Assembly (NCBI RefSeq): GCF_003865075.1 | Contig: NZ_BHWB01000001.1 | Span: 434,001 to 498,000, forward strand | Origin: Bacteroides faecalis | GTDB taxonomy: Bacteria; Bacteroidota; Bacteroidia; Bacteroidales; Bacteroidaceae | Direction of reading: 5' to 3' | DNA length: 64,000 bases | Shown: in pieces, positions 1 through 9,866 of the stretch | Layout of the letters: each line of letters opens with the position of its first letter | Numbering within the stretch: the stretch's first letter is position 1 | Notes under the pieces: generated by a model | What the model saw: only the letters and a program-made list of their open reading frames with translations | Databases searched by the model: none | Told to the model about the DNA's origin: nothing | Made by a program: the position numbers and the translations under genes

Positions 1-1
1 T

Positions 2-2647
2 GATCCTTATTGGTATTATTATTGTGATAAGTATGGTATTTATCTGGAAGATGAGGCTAATATTGAAAGTCATGAATATTACTATGGTGATGCGTCTTTA
101 TCACATGTTCCAGAGTTTGAAGCAGCTCATGTGGCACGTGTAATGGAACTGGCACACTCTCATGTCAATCATCCGTCCGTCGTGATTTGGTCATTAGGTA
201 ACGAAGCGGGACCGGGAAAAAACTTTGTGACTGCCTATGAGAAATTGCATGCTTTCGATCCTTCACGACCTGTGCAATATGAGCGCAATAATTCGATTGT
301 CGATATGGGTTCCAATCAATATCCGTCTATCGGCTGGATGCGGGGTGCAGTGACTGGTAAATACAATATCAAATATCCTTTCCATGTATCCGAATATGCT
401 CATTCAATGGGTAATGCTGTGGGTAATCTGATAGATTATTGGGAAGCGATAGAATCAACGAACTTTTTCTGTGGAGCAGCTATATGGGATTGGGTAGATC
501 AGGCTTTGTATAATTATGATCCTCAAACGGGTGACCGATATCTGGCTTATGGCGGTGATTTTGGGGATAAACCTAATAGTGGTATGTTTTGTATGAATGG
601 CATTCTGTTTCCCGAACATTTACCCAAACCTGCTTTCTATGAAGTAAAGAAAGTATATCAGAATGTAGGGGTACGGGCGGTAGATATGAAGAAAGGACAA
701 ATTGAGATATTCAATAAGAATTATTTCACTTCCTTGAAAGACTATGAAATGCTGTGGATACTTTATAAGGACGGGAAACCAATCAAAGAGGGTACGGCTC
801 CTAAAAAATCGTTTTCTGCTGTTGAGGCTCGTTCGAAAACTACATTTACTATACCTTATAGCTATTATGAACTGGCAAAAGAAAGCGAATATTTTGTAAA
901 GGTACAATTCAGGCTGGCAAAGGATATGCCGTGGGCGAAAGCCGGTTTCGTGCAGATGGAAGAGCAACTGGCGGTAAAAGCTCCCGAAAGCAAGCCTTCT
1001 TTGTCTTCGGTGACTGCTTCACTTGACAAACCGGTGGTGACAGAGAATGGAACCTTTACGACAGTTACAGGAAAGAATTTCCTAGTGAAATTTGATAATG
1101 AGCAGGGAACTATCTATAGCCTTGAATACGATGGTCGCAAAGTATTGTGTGAGGGCGAAGGACCTAAGATTAATGCGCTGCGTGCTCCGGTTGATAATGA
1201 CAATTGGGCATATCGGCAATGGTTTGAAAAAGGGTTGCATAACTTGAAACATAAAGCAACAAGTTATCAATGGATTAATGGCAAAAATAAAACGGATCAA
1301 GTAGTGCAATTGATGTATACTGTAGAATCGCAAGCTCCGAATGCCGCCGTATTAGAGGGAGGTACTTCAGGAAGATATAGTGTGAAAGAACTCACAGAAC
1401 GTCCGTTCGGGCCGGATGATTTTAAGTTTGTCACCAGTCAGATATGGACCATTTATCCGGATGGATCTATAGAACTGCGTACAGAAATAACTTCGAATGA
1501 TCCTTCTTTGGTGTTGGCTCGTTTAGGATATGCGATGCAAGTTCCTACAAGATTGCAACAATACAGTTATTATGGTCGTGGTCCTTGGAATAATTTTAAT
1601 GACCGTCGGACTGGTTCATTTATAGAGATGTTCCAAAGTACGGTCAAAGATCAGTATGCAGATTTCCCCAAACCGCAAAGTATGGGTAACCGGGAAGGAA
1701 TACGTTGGTGTGCACTGACGGATAATTCCGGTGATGGTATAGAGTTTGTGGCAGACGGACAAATGTCAGCTTCTGCATTACCGTGGTCTGATATGGAGAT
1801 GACACTTGCCCCTCATCCTTATCAATTGCCGAAATCCAAGGCTACACACCTTCATATAGATTTAGGGGTGACAGGGCTTGGTGGAAATAGCTGTGGGCAA
1901 GGTGGACCGTTAGAACAAGACCGTATCAAGGCTGAAAATCATTCGATGAGTTTTATCATCCGTCCGGTACGTGGGGCAACCTATACGGAAACGGCGAATG
2001 TTGTACCTGCGGGAGAAGTTCCTTTAGCCATTTCTCGTGCTCGTAATGGTTTGGTAACGATCCATTCACAGAAAACGGATGCTGATATTGCTTATATGTT
2101 GAATGATGGTAAAAAAGAAATAAGTTATAACGAACCTTTTAATTTGCGCGAAGGCGGTACAGTTACTGCTTTTTATAGAAGTAATAAAGCTGTATCCACC
2201 CGTATGACATTTGCAAAGATTGAGAAAGTTCCATTGACAGTCGTTTATGCTTCCAGTCAAGAAACAGGCGGTGAAGATGCGGCAAATCTTGTGGATGAGG
2301 ACCCTAACACAACCTGGCACACCATGTATTCGGTGACTGTAGCAAAATATCCTCATTGGGTGGATTTTGACGCAGGAGAAGTGAGGACTATTAAAGGATT
2401 TATCTATTTGCCCCGTCAGGATGGTTCGATGAATGGTTTTGTAAAAGAGTACTCTTTGGAAATAAGTATGGATGGAAAGACATGGAGCGATGCAGTAGCA
2501 ACAGGTACCTTTGATAGTAACAAGAAAGCCAAAAGAGTAGAGTTGAAAATTCCTGTACAGGCACGCTATATTCGTTTTACTTGTTTGAGTTCTCAGAATG
2601 GAACTGATTTCGCCGGTGGTGCCGAATTCTCAATCATAGCAGATTAG
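2..2647 (+). CDS. GH2 beta-galactosidase, 5'-truncated by window edge
   Basis: Secreted or periplasmic LacZ-type glycoside hydrolase family 2 enzyme, expected to hydrolyse terminal beta-galactosides (family knowledge; the exact substrate is inferred). The reading frame is open from base 2, so the N-terminal sugar-binding and immunoglobulin-like domains lie outside the window; about 880 residues are visible. The acid/base glutamate sits in SLGNEAGPG and the nucleophile glutamate in HVSEYAHSMGNAVG. A small-chain beta-sandwich follows (with GRGPWNNFNDR), and the last ~140 residues look like a discoidin/F5-8C carbohydrate-binding domain. An internal ATG at 131 is not the start because homologous sequence continues upstream of it. 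The next gene is cut off by an IS element after a hairpin. Confident on family, less on substrate. Confidence 0.9.
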   Translation, partial: DPYWYYYCDKYGIYLEDEANIESHEYYYGDASLSHVPEFEAAHVARVMELAHSHVNHPSVVIWSLGNEAGPGKNFVTAYEKLHAFDPSRPVQYERNNSIVDMGSNQYPSIGWMRGAVTGKYNIKYPFHVSEYAHSMGNAVGNLIDYWEAIESTNFFCGAAIWDWVDQALYNYDPQTGDRYLAYGGDFGDKPNSGMFCMNGILFPEHLPKPAFYEVKKVYQNVGVRAVDMKKGQIEIFNKNYFTSLKDYEMLWILYKDGKPIKEGTAPKKSFSAVEARSKTTFTIPYSYYELAKESEYFVKVQFRLAKDMPWAKAGFVQMEEQLAVKAPESKPSLSSVTASLDKPVVTENGTFTTVTGKNFLVKFDNEQGTIYSLEYDGRKVLCEGEGPKINALRAPVDNDNWAYRQWFEKGLHNLKHKATSYQWINGKNKTDQVVQLMYTVESQAPNAAVLEGGTSGRYSVKELTERPFGPDDFKFVTSQIWTIYPDGSIELRTEITSNDPSLVLARLGYAMQVPTRLQQYSYYGRGPWNNFNDRRTGSFIEMFQSTVKDQYADFPKPQSMGNREGIRWCALTDNSGDGIEFVADGQMSASALPWSDMEMTLAPHPYQLPKSKATHLHIDLGVTGLGGNSCGQGGPLEQDRIKAENHSMSFIIRPVRGATYTETANVVPAGEVPLAISRARNGLVTIHSQKTDADIAYMLNDGKKEISYNEPFNLREGGTVTAFYRSNKAVSTRMTFAKIEKVPLTVVYASSQETGGEDAANLVDEDPNTTWHTMYSVTVAKYPHWVDFDAGEVRTIKGFIYLPRQDGSMNGFVKEYSLEISMDGKTWSDAVATGTFDSNKKAKRVELKIPVQARYIRFTCLSSQNGTDFAGGAEFSIIAD

Positions 2648-2684
2648 CTAATTTGTCATTTCTAAAATAGATGTCATTCAAAAA

Positions 2685-2710
2685 GTGGTTAGTTGAAACA
2701 CACTAACCAC
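2685..2710. terminator. Hairpin after GH2 gene
   Basis: A 9-bp perfect stem (GTGGTTAGT / ACTAACCAC) with an 8-nt loop lies 38 bp after the GH2 stop. On the minus strand it is followed by five T residues, so it is a good intrinsic terminator for leftward transcription coming out of the IS. Rightward it has no U-tract and may act only as a 3' end stabiliser. Confidence 0.55.
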
Positions 2711-2822
2711 CACCTGAAATATGTATGTGCCTGCTGGTGGATAAACTATCAGAGTTTTTATTATACCTGCTTTAATATAAAAAGGTACAAAAGCTTTGAG
2801 ATTATCAGAGATAATAATTAAT

Positions 2823-4415
2823 CCTCAAATCCGCAACTAAGCCCTTGAACGTCCTTATTGCGTTTACACGTCCTCTCATTACTGAATTTGCAGATAATTT
2901 GAACTTGAAGCACCCACTTCTGCCTACAATATCCCCTTACCCCACAATGTGACTTGAGGCAATACACAATATCATTCCCATAAGTTGTAGGCATTATCCA
3001 AAATCAGTCTGGAAAACATCTGCGTAAGCATTATTACAGGTATAGATGTTCAGCACATACCGCCTTGATGTCCTGATCCACTTGGCTGGTACAGAGATAA
3101 ACCTGAAGACAAACGCTTTTATGCGACTTGTTGCATTGAGCCCGAACTTCTTTACGTCAAGTCTTTGAATAATGGCCTTGTAAAAGTTACGGATAAGTGC
3201 TGTAAGAAGAAGGAACACTGTGTTCTCTGCCATGAAGGATTTGGGCAATCTGTCCCACCCGAAACCATTGTTCATATCATCGAAGATACGTTCCTTTCCT
3301 CCACGAAGGTTATAGAACTCGACAATTTCTCTTACGGAAGAATCATAGTCGTTAGTCAGGATACAACGGTATGTGTATTCTCCTTCCCAAAAATCCTGCA
3401 CACCATCCATCCGTTTCTGTCTTTGAATCACAAGTCGATATGCCTTACCTTTCCACTTCTCAACAAGGATAGAGTTCAATTCAAACTCAATGCCATTGAT
3501 TTCCTCAGTTTTCCAGCCTTTGAGAGCAAAGGTGTCATTGTAGATCGAACTGCAGCGGTTAGCACGGATATAGAAGGACTTGCAGTGTTTTTCTATTTCC
3601 TCCACGATTTCCTCGGAACATGATCCACAATCAGCTCTGAAGCGATTGATAGTGAGCCCATTCTGTTCAAATCTCGCAAAGAACCTCTTCAGCGTGTCCT
3701 TCTGATGGAAACGAACATTTGTGTTACCATCGCTATTCTCTATACCGACTATCAAATCGCCAATAACCGCCACGCCAGGGCGATAACCAAGGAACTTCTT
3801 GTATGTAGGCTTTGCATCATACTTCTCTGTCTCTATGAACTGATGGTCGAAATCAACATCATACATCTCACCCTCTTTCAGTTGGCCAGATGCAAATATA
3901 CAATTGAGCAATAAAGTATTGAGAGTGTCAGCCGTATTGAAATCGTAGGTCTTGCCCATATCTGATGTGTATGAAATGTTTTCTTGCGTCAACTCCTTTA
4001 TCGCCCTGAGGATAGTATCAGAGCTACAAGTGCGAAGTGTCGGATGAAGCGAGAGGTGGTTCATCAAATGAGTAGTGACATCCTCAATACATGAACCGCT
4101 ACAGAAGTAGATACTCATGAGAGAACGGATGATTTCGCTGTACTGATAACCGAACGATCTACACCTTAGACCGAGGGTTGAGTCGATTACAGATGATAAT
4201 GTGGAGTCAAATTGCTCCATGATTGAAAATAATCCCCCAAAAGGAGTGAGTCTCTCAGATTTAATTTGTATCTTCGCCATGTCTATCGTCGGATTCTCTT
4301 GTTTTTTTTGCAACACTAAGATAAGTGAAAATTCTGACATGGCAAAATCCTGAGCAACTTTTTGTTGCTCAGGTACTTAAAAAGTTTAATTTATAATAGT
4401 GTTGCGGAATTAAGG
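2823..4415 (-). mobile_element. IS1380-family insertion sequence, copy A
   Basis: A 1593-bp element with 15-bp imperfect terminal inverted repeats, CCTTAATTCCGCAAC at the transposase-proximal end and CCTCAAATCCGCAAC at the other (13/15 identical). The ends were set by comparing with copy B at 15980-17572, where identity stops at exactly these bases. A 10-bp hairpin (CCTGAGCAAC / GTTGCTCAGG) lies just inside the upstream end and could block incoming transcription. The flanks are TTAAT (2818-2822) and AAGAT (4416-4420). They do not match each other but match the flanks of copy B in reverse complement, indicating inversion between the copies. Confidence 0.93.
2994..4280 (-). CDS. IS1380-family transposase (copy A)
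   Basis: DDE transposase that cuts and moves the surrounding element. Its protein is identical to that of copy B. Visible hallmarks are an acidic residue in YDVDFDHQF, a second in FRADCGSC, and the Y-x2-R-x3-E region YNLRGGKE followed by DDMNNGFGWDRLP, typical of IS4/IS1380-type catalytic domains. A start at 4340 is possible, but I chose the ATG at 4280 (MAKIQIKSERLTPFGG). It gives 428 residues, the length I recall for Bacteroides IS1380 relatives, and the upstream ATG lies between the IS hairpin and a promoter-like box. It appears intact, so the element may still be active. Confidence 0.9.
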   Translation of the reverse strand: MAKIQIKSERLTPFGGLFSIMEQFDSTLSSVIDSTLGLRCRSFGYQYSEIIRSLMSIYFCSGSCIEDVTTHLMNHLSLHPTLRTCSSDTILRAIKELTQENISYTSDMGKTYDFNTADTLNTLLLNCIFASGQLKEGEMYDVDFDHQFIETEKYDAKPTYKKFLGYRPGVAVIGDLIVGIENSDGNTNVRFHQKDTLKRFFARFEQNGLTINRFRADCGSCSEEIVEEIEKHCKSFYIRANRCSSIYNDTFALKGWKTEEINGIEFELNSILVEKWKGKAYRLVIQRQKRMDGVQDFWEGEYTYRCILTNDYDSSVREIVEFYNLRGGKERIFDDMNNGFGWDRLPKSFMAENTVFLLLTALIRNFYKAIIQRLDVKKFGLNATSRIKAFVFRFISVPAKWIRTSRRYVLNIYTCNNAYADVFQTDFG

Positions 4416-5179
4416 AAGATAAGTGTACACAAAATTGCATACTTCTCATGATTAAAGGCGAATTGCTGATCAATAGTGAAGAATATCCCGGTACCGTATT
4501 ATATGACAGACAATTTATTCTTCAAGCTATTGGGTCAAAAATTGAATTGCTTGCACTTACGGAAGTGGAGTATATATGCTATTGGTTTAACGAATTGCCA
4601 ATGGTTTGCCCCGATCGTTACCAAGAAATCATTGAACAAGCAGAAGCTCCGATCATTTACACTCCAATGGTCATGAATTCCCGGTTACAGTATCTGGCCA
4701 CAGACCTCGCCAGTTATCTTGACGAACAACCTCCTTGTGGCAAATTCATCGAACTGAAATGTCAGGAACTAATATTTTTGATCATCACCTATTATCCACT
4801 CCCTCAATTAAGGGCTTTTTTCTATCCGATCAGTAGCTATACGGAAAGTTTCCAATATTTTATCATGCAGAATTATAGCAAGGTAAAGAATGTAGAGGAG
4901 TTTGCACATTTAGGAGGATATACGACTACTACTTTCCGACGTCTTTTTAGAAACTTATACGGTGTACCCGTCTACGAATGGATATTAGAGAAAAAACGGG
5001 AAGGTATTTTGGAGGATCTCCAGCATACAAAAATGCGTATTACTGAAATCAGTAATCGATACGGTTTCGACTCTTTATCTCACTTCGCCCATTTCTGCAA
5101 AGATTCTTTTGGAGATACTCCGCGTGCATTACGTAAGAAAACGGCTAACGGTGAAAAAATCGGAAAGCTCGCTGATTAA
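4416..5179 (+). pseudogene. AraC-family regulator, 3' fragment (split by IS and inversion)
   Basis: C-terminal 252 codons of an AraC/XylS-type activator. The reading frame enters from the IS end: AAGAT is the target duplication, followed by codons for KCTQNCILL and then MIKGELLINSEEY. The double helix-turn-helix is seen in VEEFAHLGGYTTTTFRRLF and ITEISNRYGFDSLSHFAHFC. The intact paralogue at 9867-10724 aligns along the whole fragment and has ~45 extra N-terminal residues. Those missing residues are found at 17573-17686 on the minus strand; joining the two pieces at one AAGAT gives an in-frame 290-residue protein. An ATG at 4448 could still give a truncated product. It lies directly upstream of frdCAB, so it was probably next to, and perhaps regulating, that operon. 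Confidence 0.92.
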
Positions 5180-5198
5180 GGAATTATTTCTTTAATTC

Positions 5199-5230
5199 TT
5201 TGGTCAATCAATCAATTTGCTCTATTTTTG
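5199..5230 (+). promoter_or_regulatory. Bacteroides promoter of frdCAB
   Basis: TTTG at 5199-5202, a 20-nt spacer, then TATTTTTG at 5223-5230. This fits the Bacteroides -33/-7 consensus (TTTG, then TAnnTTTG) with ideal spacing. The predicted transcript starts near 5237, leaving an AT-rich leader of ~60 nt before frdC. Confidence 0.75.
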
Positions 5231-5299
5231 CAGTCTGTAAGTGATGTAAAATAACGAAATTTTAGTTCTAACAATTAAATAATTTAAATTCAATCATTT

Positions 5300-6004
5300 A
5301 TGTGGTTAAGTAATTCATCTGTAGGAAGGAAAGTGGTGATGAGCGTTACCGGTATCGCCCTTGTCCTGTTTCTAACATTTCACATGGCGATGAACCTTGT
5401 TGCAATCATCTCAGCTGATGGTTACAACATGATTTGTGAGTTCCTGGGAGCAAATTGGTATGCCTTAGTAGCTACCTTAGCACTGGCTGCCCTCTTCGTA
5501 ATTCACATCATCTATGCATTCTGGCTGACCATGCAGAATCGCAAAGCGCGTGGTAGCGAACGCTATGCAGTAGTTGATAAACCCAAAACAGTAGAATGGG
5601 CTTCTCAGAACATGTTAGTGTTAGGTATCATTGTAATCGTAGGCCTTGGTTTGCACCTTTTCAATTTCTGGGCAAAAATGCAGTTGCCGGAATTGATGCA
5701 TAACATGGATATGCATGCTGATACGCTGACTTTAGCTTATGCTGCTAACGGTGCTTATCATATCCAGCAAACTTTCTCTTGCCCGGTTTACGTAGTACTT
5801 TACTTGATTTGGCTGTTTGCATTATGGTTCCACTTGACTCACGGTTTCTGGAGTTCTATGCAATCATTGGGATGGAACAACAAAATATGGATCAATCGTT
5901 GGAAATGTATTTCTAACATCTACGCTACGATTGTAGTACTCGGTTTCGCACTAGTAGTGGTGGTATTCTTCTTGAAATCACTGATGTGTGGCGGTGCTTG
6001 CTAA
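5300..6004 (+). CDS. frdC: Fumarate reductase/succinate dehydrogenase cytochrome b subunit
   Basis: Membrane anchor of the quinol:fumarate reductase (type B, single di-haem cytochrome b subunit), which passes electrons from menaquinol to the FrdAB catalytic part. The 234-residue protein has about five hydrophobic helices (around residues 14-35, 54-76, 100-120, 155-178 and 205-228). Histidines such as those in LTFHMAMNLV, LFVIHIIYAF, GLHLFNFW and LWFHLTHGFW are candidate haem ligands. It is the first gene of frdCAB, 36 bp before frdA. In Bacteroides this complex serves anaerobic fumarate respiration and succinate formation. The start ATG follows an AT-rich leader without a clear Shine-Dalgarno, normal for the genus. 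Confidence 0.95.
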   Translation: MWLSNSSVGRKVVMSVTGIALVLFLTFHMAMNLVAIISADGYNMICEFLGANWYALVATLALAALFVIHIIYAFWLTMQNRKARGSERYAVVDKPKTVEWASQNMLVLGIIVIVGLGLHLFNFWAKMQLPELMHNMDMHADTLTLAYAANGAYHIQQTFSCPVYVVLYLIWLFALWFHLTHGFWSSMQSLGWNNKIWINRWKCISNIYATIVVLGFALVVVVFFLKSLMCGGAC

Positions 6005-6040
6005 ATGTAAATTGTAAATGATTAAATTGTAAATAAGATT

Positions 6041-8020
6041 ATGATCAAAATAGATTCAAAAATTCCAGAAGGCCCGGTGGCTGAGAAATGGACTAACTAT
6101 AAAGCTCACCAAAAATTGGTGAACCCTGCTAATAAACGCCGTTTGGATATCATCGTTGTAGGTACGGGTCTGGCAGGTGCTTCTGCTGCTGCTTCACTTG
6201 GTGAAATGGGTTTCAGAGTATTCAATTTCTGTATTCAGGACTCTCCTCGTCGTGCACACTCTATCGCTGCACAAGGTGGTATCAATGCTGCCAAAAACTA
6301 TCAGAATGATGGTGACTCTGTTTACCGTCTGTTTTACGATACAGTAAAAGGTGGTGACTACCGTGCCCGCGAAGCGAACGTTTACCGCTTGGCAGAAGTT
6401 TCCAATGCTATCATCGACCAATGTGTAGCACAAGGTGTTCCTTTCGCTCGCGAATATGGTGGTACATTGGACAACCGTTCTTTCGGTGGTGCACAGGTAT
6501 CACGTACTTTCTATGCCAAAGGCCAAACCGGACAGCAGTTATTGCTGGGTGCTTACTCCGCATTGAGCCGTCAGGTAAACGCAGGTACCGTAAAAATGTA
6601 CACTCGCTACGAAATGCAAGACGTTGTTATCATTGACGGACGTGCACGCGGTATCATCGCCAAAAACTTAATCACAGGTAAATTGGAACGTTTCGCTGCT
6701 CATGCCGTAGTTATTGCTACCGGTGGTTACGGAAACGCTTACTTCCTTTCTACTAACGCTATGGGATGTAACTGTACAGCTGCCATTTCTTGCTATCGCA
6801 AGGGTGCCGTATTCGCTAATCCTGCATATGTTCAAATTCACCCGACTTGTATTCCGGTACACGGTGACAAGCAGTCTAAATTGACATTGATGTCTGAATC
6901 TCTTCGTAACGACGGACGTATCTGGGTTCCGAAGAAGAAAGAAGATGCTGTTAAACTTCAAAAAGGCGAAATCAAGGGAAGTGATATTCCTGAAGAAGAT
7001 CGCGACTATTACTTGGAACGCCGCTATCCGGCATTTGGAAACTTAGTTCCGCGTGACGTTGCCAGCCGCGCCGCTAAGGAACGTTGCGACGCAGGTTTTG
7101 GTGTGAATAATACCGGCCTAGCTGTATTCCTTGATTTCTCAGAAGCTATCAACCGTTTAGGTATTGATATTGTTCTTCAACGTTATGGTAACCTCTTTGA
7201 CATGTATGAGGAAATCACTGACGTTAATCCGGGTGAACTGGCAAAAGAAACGAACGGTGTGAAATATTATAACCCGATGATGATTTATCCGGCTATCCAC
7301 TATACGATGGGTGGTATCTGGGTAGACTACGAACTTCAAACTACAATCAAAGGTCTGTTCGCAATCGGTGAATGTAACTTCTCTGACCACGGTGCAAACC
7401 GTCTTGGTGCTTCTGCATTGATGCAAGGTTTGGCCGACGGTTACTTCGTATTGCCTTACACTATTCAAAATTATCTGGCTGACCAGATCACCGTTCCTCG
7501 TTTCTCTACTGATCTTCCTGAATTCGCAGAAGCTGAAAAAGCCGTTCAGGCTAAGATTGATCACTTTATGAGTATTCAGGGTAAAGAGTCTGTAGATTCT
7601 ATCCATAAGAAACTGGGTCATGTAATGTGGGAATGCATGGGTATGGGACGTACCGCAGAAGGTTTGAAAGAAGGTATCGCAAAACTGAAAGAAATCCGCA
7701 AGGAATTCGAAACTAACCTGTTTATCCCTGGTTCTAAAGAAGGTATGAATATTGAGCTTGACAAAGCAATCCGTTTGTACGACTTCATCACTATGGGTGA
7801 ACTTGTAGCTTATGACGCATTGAACCGTAACGAAAGTTGTGGTGGTCACTTCCGTGAAGAATACCAGACCGAAGAAGGAGAAGCAAAACGTGATGACGAA
7901 AACTTCTTCTACGTAGCATGCTGGGAATATCAGGGTGATGACGAAAAGGCGCCGGTATTATACAAAGAACCGCTGGTATACGAAGCCATCAAAGTTCAGA
8001 CTCGTAACTACAAGAGCTAA
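6041..8020 (+). CDS. frdA: Fumarate reductase/succinate dehydrogenase flavoprotein subunit
   Basis: Catalytic FAD subunit that reduces fumarate to succinate (or the reverse) at the inner face of the cytoplasmic membrane. It has the dinucleotide-binding motif [16 protein letters not shown] near residue 40. The [18 protein letters not shown] segment contains the histidine to which FAD is covalently attached in this family. Substrate-site segments include [16 protein letters not shown] and [19 protein letters not shown]. The length of 659 residues matches epsilonproteobacterial/Bacteroidetes type B FrdA. It is the second gene of the operon, 36 bp from both neighbours. No lesions are seen. Confidence 0.97.
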   Translation: MIKIDSKIPEGPVAEKWTNYKAHQKLVNPANKRRLDIIVVGTGLAGASAAASLGEMGFRVFNFCIQDSPRRAHSIAAQGGINAAKNYQNDGDSVYRLFYDTVKGGDYRAREANVYRLAEVSNAIIDQCVAQGVPFAREYGGTLDNRSFGGAQVSRTFYAKGQTGQQLLLGAYSALSRQVNAGTVKMYTRYEMQDVVIIDGRARGIIAKNLITGKLERFAAHAVVIATGGYGNAYFLSTNAMGCNCTAAISCYRKGAVFANPAYVQIHPTCIPVHGDKQSKLTLMSESLRNDGRIWVPKKKEDAVKLQKGEIKGSDIPEEDRDYYLERRYPAFGNLVPRDVASRAAKERCDAGFGVNNTGLAVFLDFSEAINRLGIDIVLQRYGNLFDMYEEITDVNPGELAKETNGVKYYNPMMIYPAIHYTMGGIWVDYELQTTIKGLFAIGECNFSDHGANRLGASALMQGLADGYFVLPYTIQNYLADQITVPRFSTDLPEFAEAEKAVQAKIDHFMSIQGKESVDSIHKKLGHVMWECMGMGRTAEGLKEGIAKLKEIRKEFETNLFIPGSKEGMNIELDKAIRLYDFITMGELVAYDALNRNESCGGHFREEYQTEEGEAKRDDENFFYVACWEYQGDDEKAPVLYKEPLVYEAIKVQTRNYKS

Positions 8021-8056
8021 TCGGTGAAGTTAAACATTAAAAAGAATTAGAAGAAA

Positions 8057-8812
8057 ATGGATAAAAATATATCATTTACACTGAAGGTATGGCGCCAAGC
8101 CGGTCCAAAGGCTAAAGGTGCTTTTGAAACCTACCAAATGAAAGATATCTCAGGTGATACTTCATTCCTCGAAATGCTGGATATCCTGAACGAACAGTTG
8201 ATCTGTGAGGGAAAAGAACCGGTTGTATTCGACCATGACTGCCGCGAAGGTATCTGTGGTATGTGTTCTCTTTATATCAACGGACATCCGCACGGTCCCG
8301 CAACAGGTGCTACAACTTGCCAGATTTATATGCGTCGTTTCCAGGACGGTGATACAATCACTGTTGAACCTTGGCGTTCGGCCGGTTTCCCGGTTATCAA
8401 GGATTTAATGGTAGACCGTACCGCTTATGATAAGATTATGCAGGCCGGTGGTTACGTGAGTGTACGTACAGGTGCTCCTCAGGATGCTAATGCTATCTTG
8501 ATTCCGAAGCAGATTGCTGACGAAGCGATGGACGCTGCTGCTTGTATCGGTTGTGGCGCTTGTGCTGCCGCATGTAAGAATGGTTCTGCCATGTTGTTCG
8601 TATCTGCTAAAGTTAGCCAGTTGAACTTGCTTCCGCAAGGTAAACCGGAAGCTTTGCGCCGTGCAAAAGCAATGCTTTCTAAGATGGATGAATTGGGATT
8701 CGGTAACTGTACAAACACTCGTGCTTGTGAAGCTGAATGTCCGAAGAACATCTCTATCAGCAATATCGCTCGTTTGAACCGCGACTTTATTATAGCTAAG
8801 TTGAAAGACTAA
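8057..8812 (+). CDS. frdB: Fumarate reductase/succinate dehydrogenase iron-sulfur subunit
   Basis: Electron-transfer subunit linking the haem b anchor to the flavoprotein. The N-terminal plant-ferredoxin-like domain carries the [2Fe-2S] cysteines in [17 protein letters not shown] with a later cysteine in ATTC. The C-terminal ferredoxin-like domain carries the [4Fe-4S] and [3Fe-4S] ligands in [14 protein letters not shown] and [15 protein letters not shown]. Its 251 residues are normal for the family. It is the last gene of frdCAB, followed 28 bp later by a strong intrinsic terminator. Confidence 0.97.
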   Translation: MDKNISFTLKVWRQAGPKAKGAFETYQMKDISGDTSFLEMLDILNEQLICEGKEPVVFDHDCREGICGMCSLYINGHPHGPATGATTCQIYMRRFQDGDTITVEPWRSAGFPVIKDLMVDRTAYDKIMQAGGYVSVRTGAPQDANAILIPKQIADEAMDAAACIGCGACAAACKNGSAMLFVSAKVSQLNLLPQGKPEALRRAKAMLSKMDELGFGNCTNTRACEAECPKNISISNIARLNRDFIIAKLKD

Positions 8813-8839
8813 GTAAAAGCTTGATTTGATTAATAGAAG

Positions 8840-8876
8840 AATCCCCTGTCAGCATTGTCGGCAGGGGATTTCTTTT
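8840..8876 (+). terminator. Intrinsic terminator of frdCAB
   Basis: A 9-bp stem, AATCCCCTG (8840-8848) with CAGGGGATT (8862-8870), followed by TCTTTT. It sits directly behind frdB. Confidence 0.85.
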
Positions 8877-8911
8877 ACTATCTATTTTCAACTTTATCTT
8901 AATTCCACACG

Positions 8912-9325
8912 TTACATCATCATATGTCTCCAAATAGAGAATTTCACAATTGCCATTGCATTAATGGAAGTGAATGCAATGTCCATCGGCTCATGATGAG
9001 GATTATAGCTGACTAATTTTAAACATTCTTCCTTACCCGAACGATTTACATACTTCACAGACAAATGCTCGTCTTCCTCTAATATTGAATGAAACCAGAT
9101 ACATCGCCTCCTAAATAAGATGATTGAAGCTGCTTATTTCCTTGAACTCTACAATATCCCCCGATTTAAGAATAGGATACATACTATCTCCATTCACATA
9201 AATAGCTCCATCACAAAAAGAAATTTTCGGAATCTGTATCTTGCCCACTGCATATTGATTTTTGTTCTTAAACAAAGCCTTCAGGTTGGCAGTTGCTGAA
9301 ATATCTTTAGGGAATTGAATAGTTA
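8912..9325 (-). pseudogene. S24/LexA-like repressor remnant
   Basis: Reverse-strand translation gives a clear S24 peptidase/LexA-type C-terminal domain in pieces: AVGKIQIPKISFCDGAIYV, then the Ser region NGDSMYPILKSGDIV, then LSVKYVNRSGKEECLKLV and SYNPHHEPMDIAFTSINAM. An in-frame TAG interrupts it just before MYLVSFNI, and a -1 frameshift follows FNI, so at least two lesions are present. The N-terminal helix-turn-helix domain is not recognisable upstream. In life such proteins are phage-like or stress repressors that may self-cleave. This copy should be inactive. Two TTTATGCATAAA palindromes lie just upstream. Confidence 0.8.
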
Positions 9326-9385
9326 AAAAAGAGTGAATCGTTTATGTTAGAACTGCTTTTAAGTTTATAATAAACTATTTCATCG

Positions 9386-9420
9386 TTTATGCATAAATAG
9401 TCATACAATTTATGCATAAA
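9386..9420. promoter_or_regulatory. Pair of TTTATGCATAAA palindromes
   Basis: Two perfect 12-bp palindromes, TTTATGCATAAA, at 9386-9397 and 9409-9420, 23 bp apart centre to centre (about two helical turns). They lie upstream of the broken S24 repressor gene and look like an operator pair for that or a related dimeric repressor. The binding protein is inferred, not shown. Confidence 0.5.
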
Positions 9421-9527
9421 CTCCGGCATTCTTTTTAAAAGCATCCAAGCTGTTTTTACGCAATAAAAAAAGGCTGCAAACTTCTTAAAAGTCACAGCCT
9501 TCAGTTCATAATCGGGTTATTTATACC

Positions 9528-9719
9528 CTAATCCTCATAAGGATCGCCTAGATATTTTGTTATAATCTTATACTGTTTTATAGTCAAATACCGATGATTA
9601 TACGGCAAATAACCTGTTGATATAAGACGGGGTACAACCTTTAATCCATCGGCTGAGACAGTGCACTGCATTTTTACTCGTTGTACATCCGGGGAAATAC
9701 ATCGCAGCAAGTGCAGCAA
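9528..9719 (-). CDS. Small hypothetical protein (TTG start), possibly a remnant
   Basis: 63-residue reading frame beginning at TTG and ending in YKIITKYLGDPYED. The frame extends upstream only to a stop, with no ATG. The composition looks protein-like (RCISPDVQRVKMQCTVSADG) and resembles short uncharacterised proteins of Bacteroides accessory regions. I do not recognise a domain. It sits between the S24 remnant and an AraC gene on the same strand, so it may be a leftover of the same lost element. Confidence 0.3.
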   Translation of the reverse strand: MLHLLRCISPDVQRVKMQCTVSADGLKVVPRLISTGYLPYNHRYLTIKQYKIITKYLGDPYED

Positions 9720-9866
9720 AAGATAAGATTCCTCACATTCGTCTAACTTCTAATTTGTTGTTTCATTGTTTTCGACTACAAATATACAACATCAAAAAGC
9801 CGTTGTCAAGCCTTTAGATCATGTCGGCGTTGATATGTACAGCGAATACGATATTATTATATTATA

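Noticed and set aside
3165..3914. Reading frames antisense to the transposase of copy A (152 and 69 residues)
   Set aside because: They repeat exactly in copy B and are shadows of the conserved transposase frame; no family features.
4351..4375. 10-bp hairpin at the IS end as a terminator of a host gene
   Set aside because: It is inside both IS copies and belongs to the element, probably shielding the transposase from outside transcription.
7157..7849. 230-residue frame antisense to frdA
   Set aside because: Lies opposite highly conserved flavoprotein sequence; composition is atypical and no promoter is seen.
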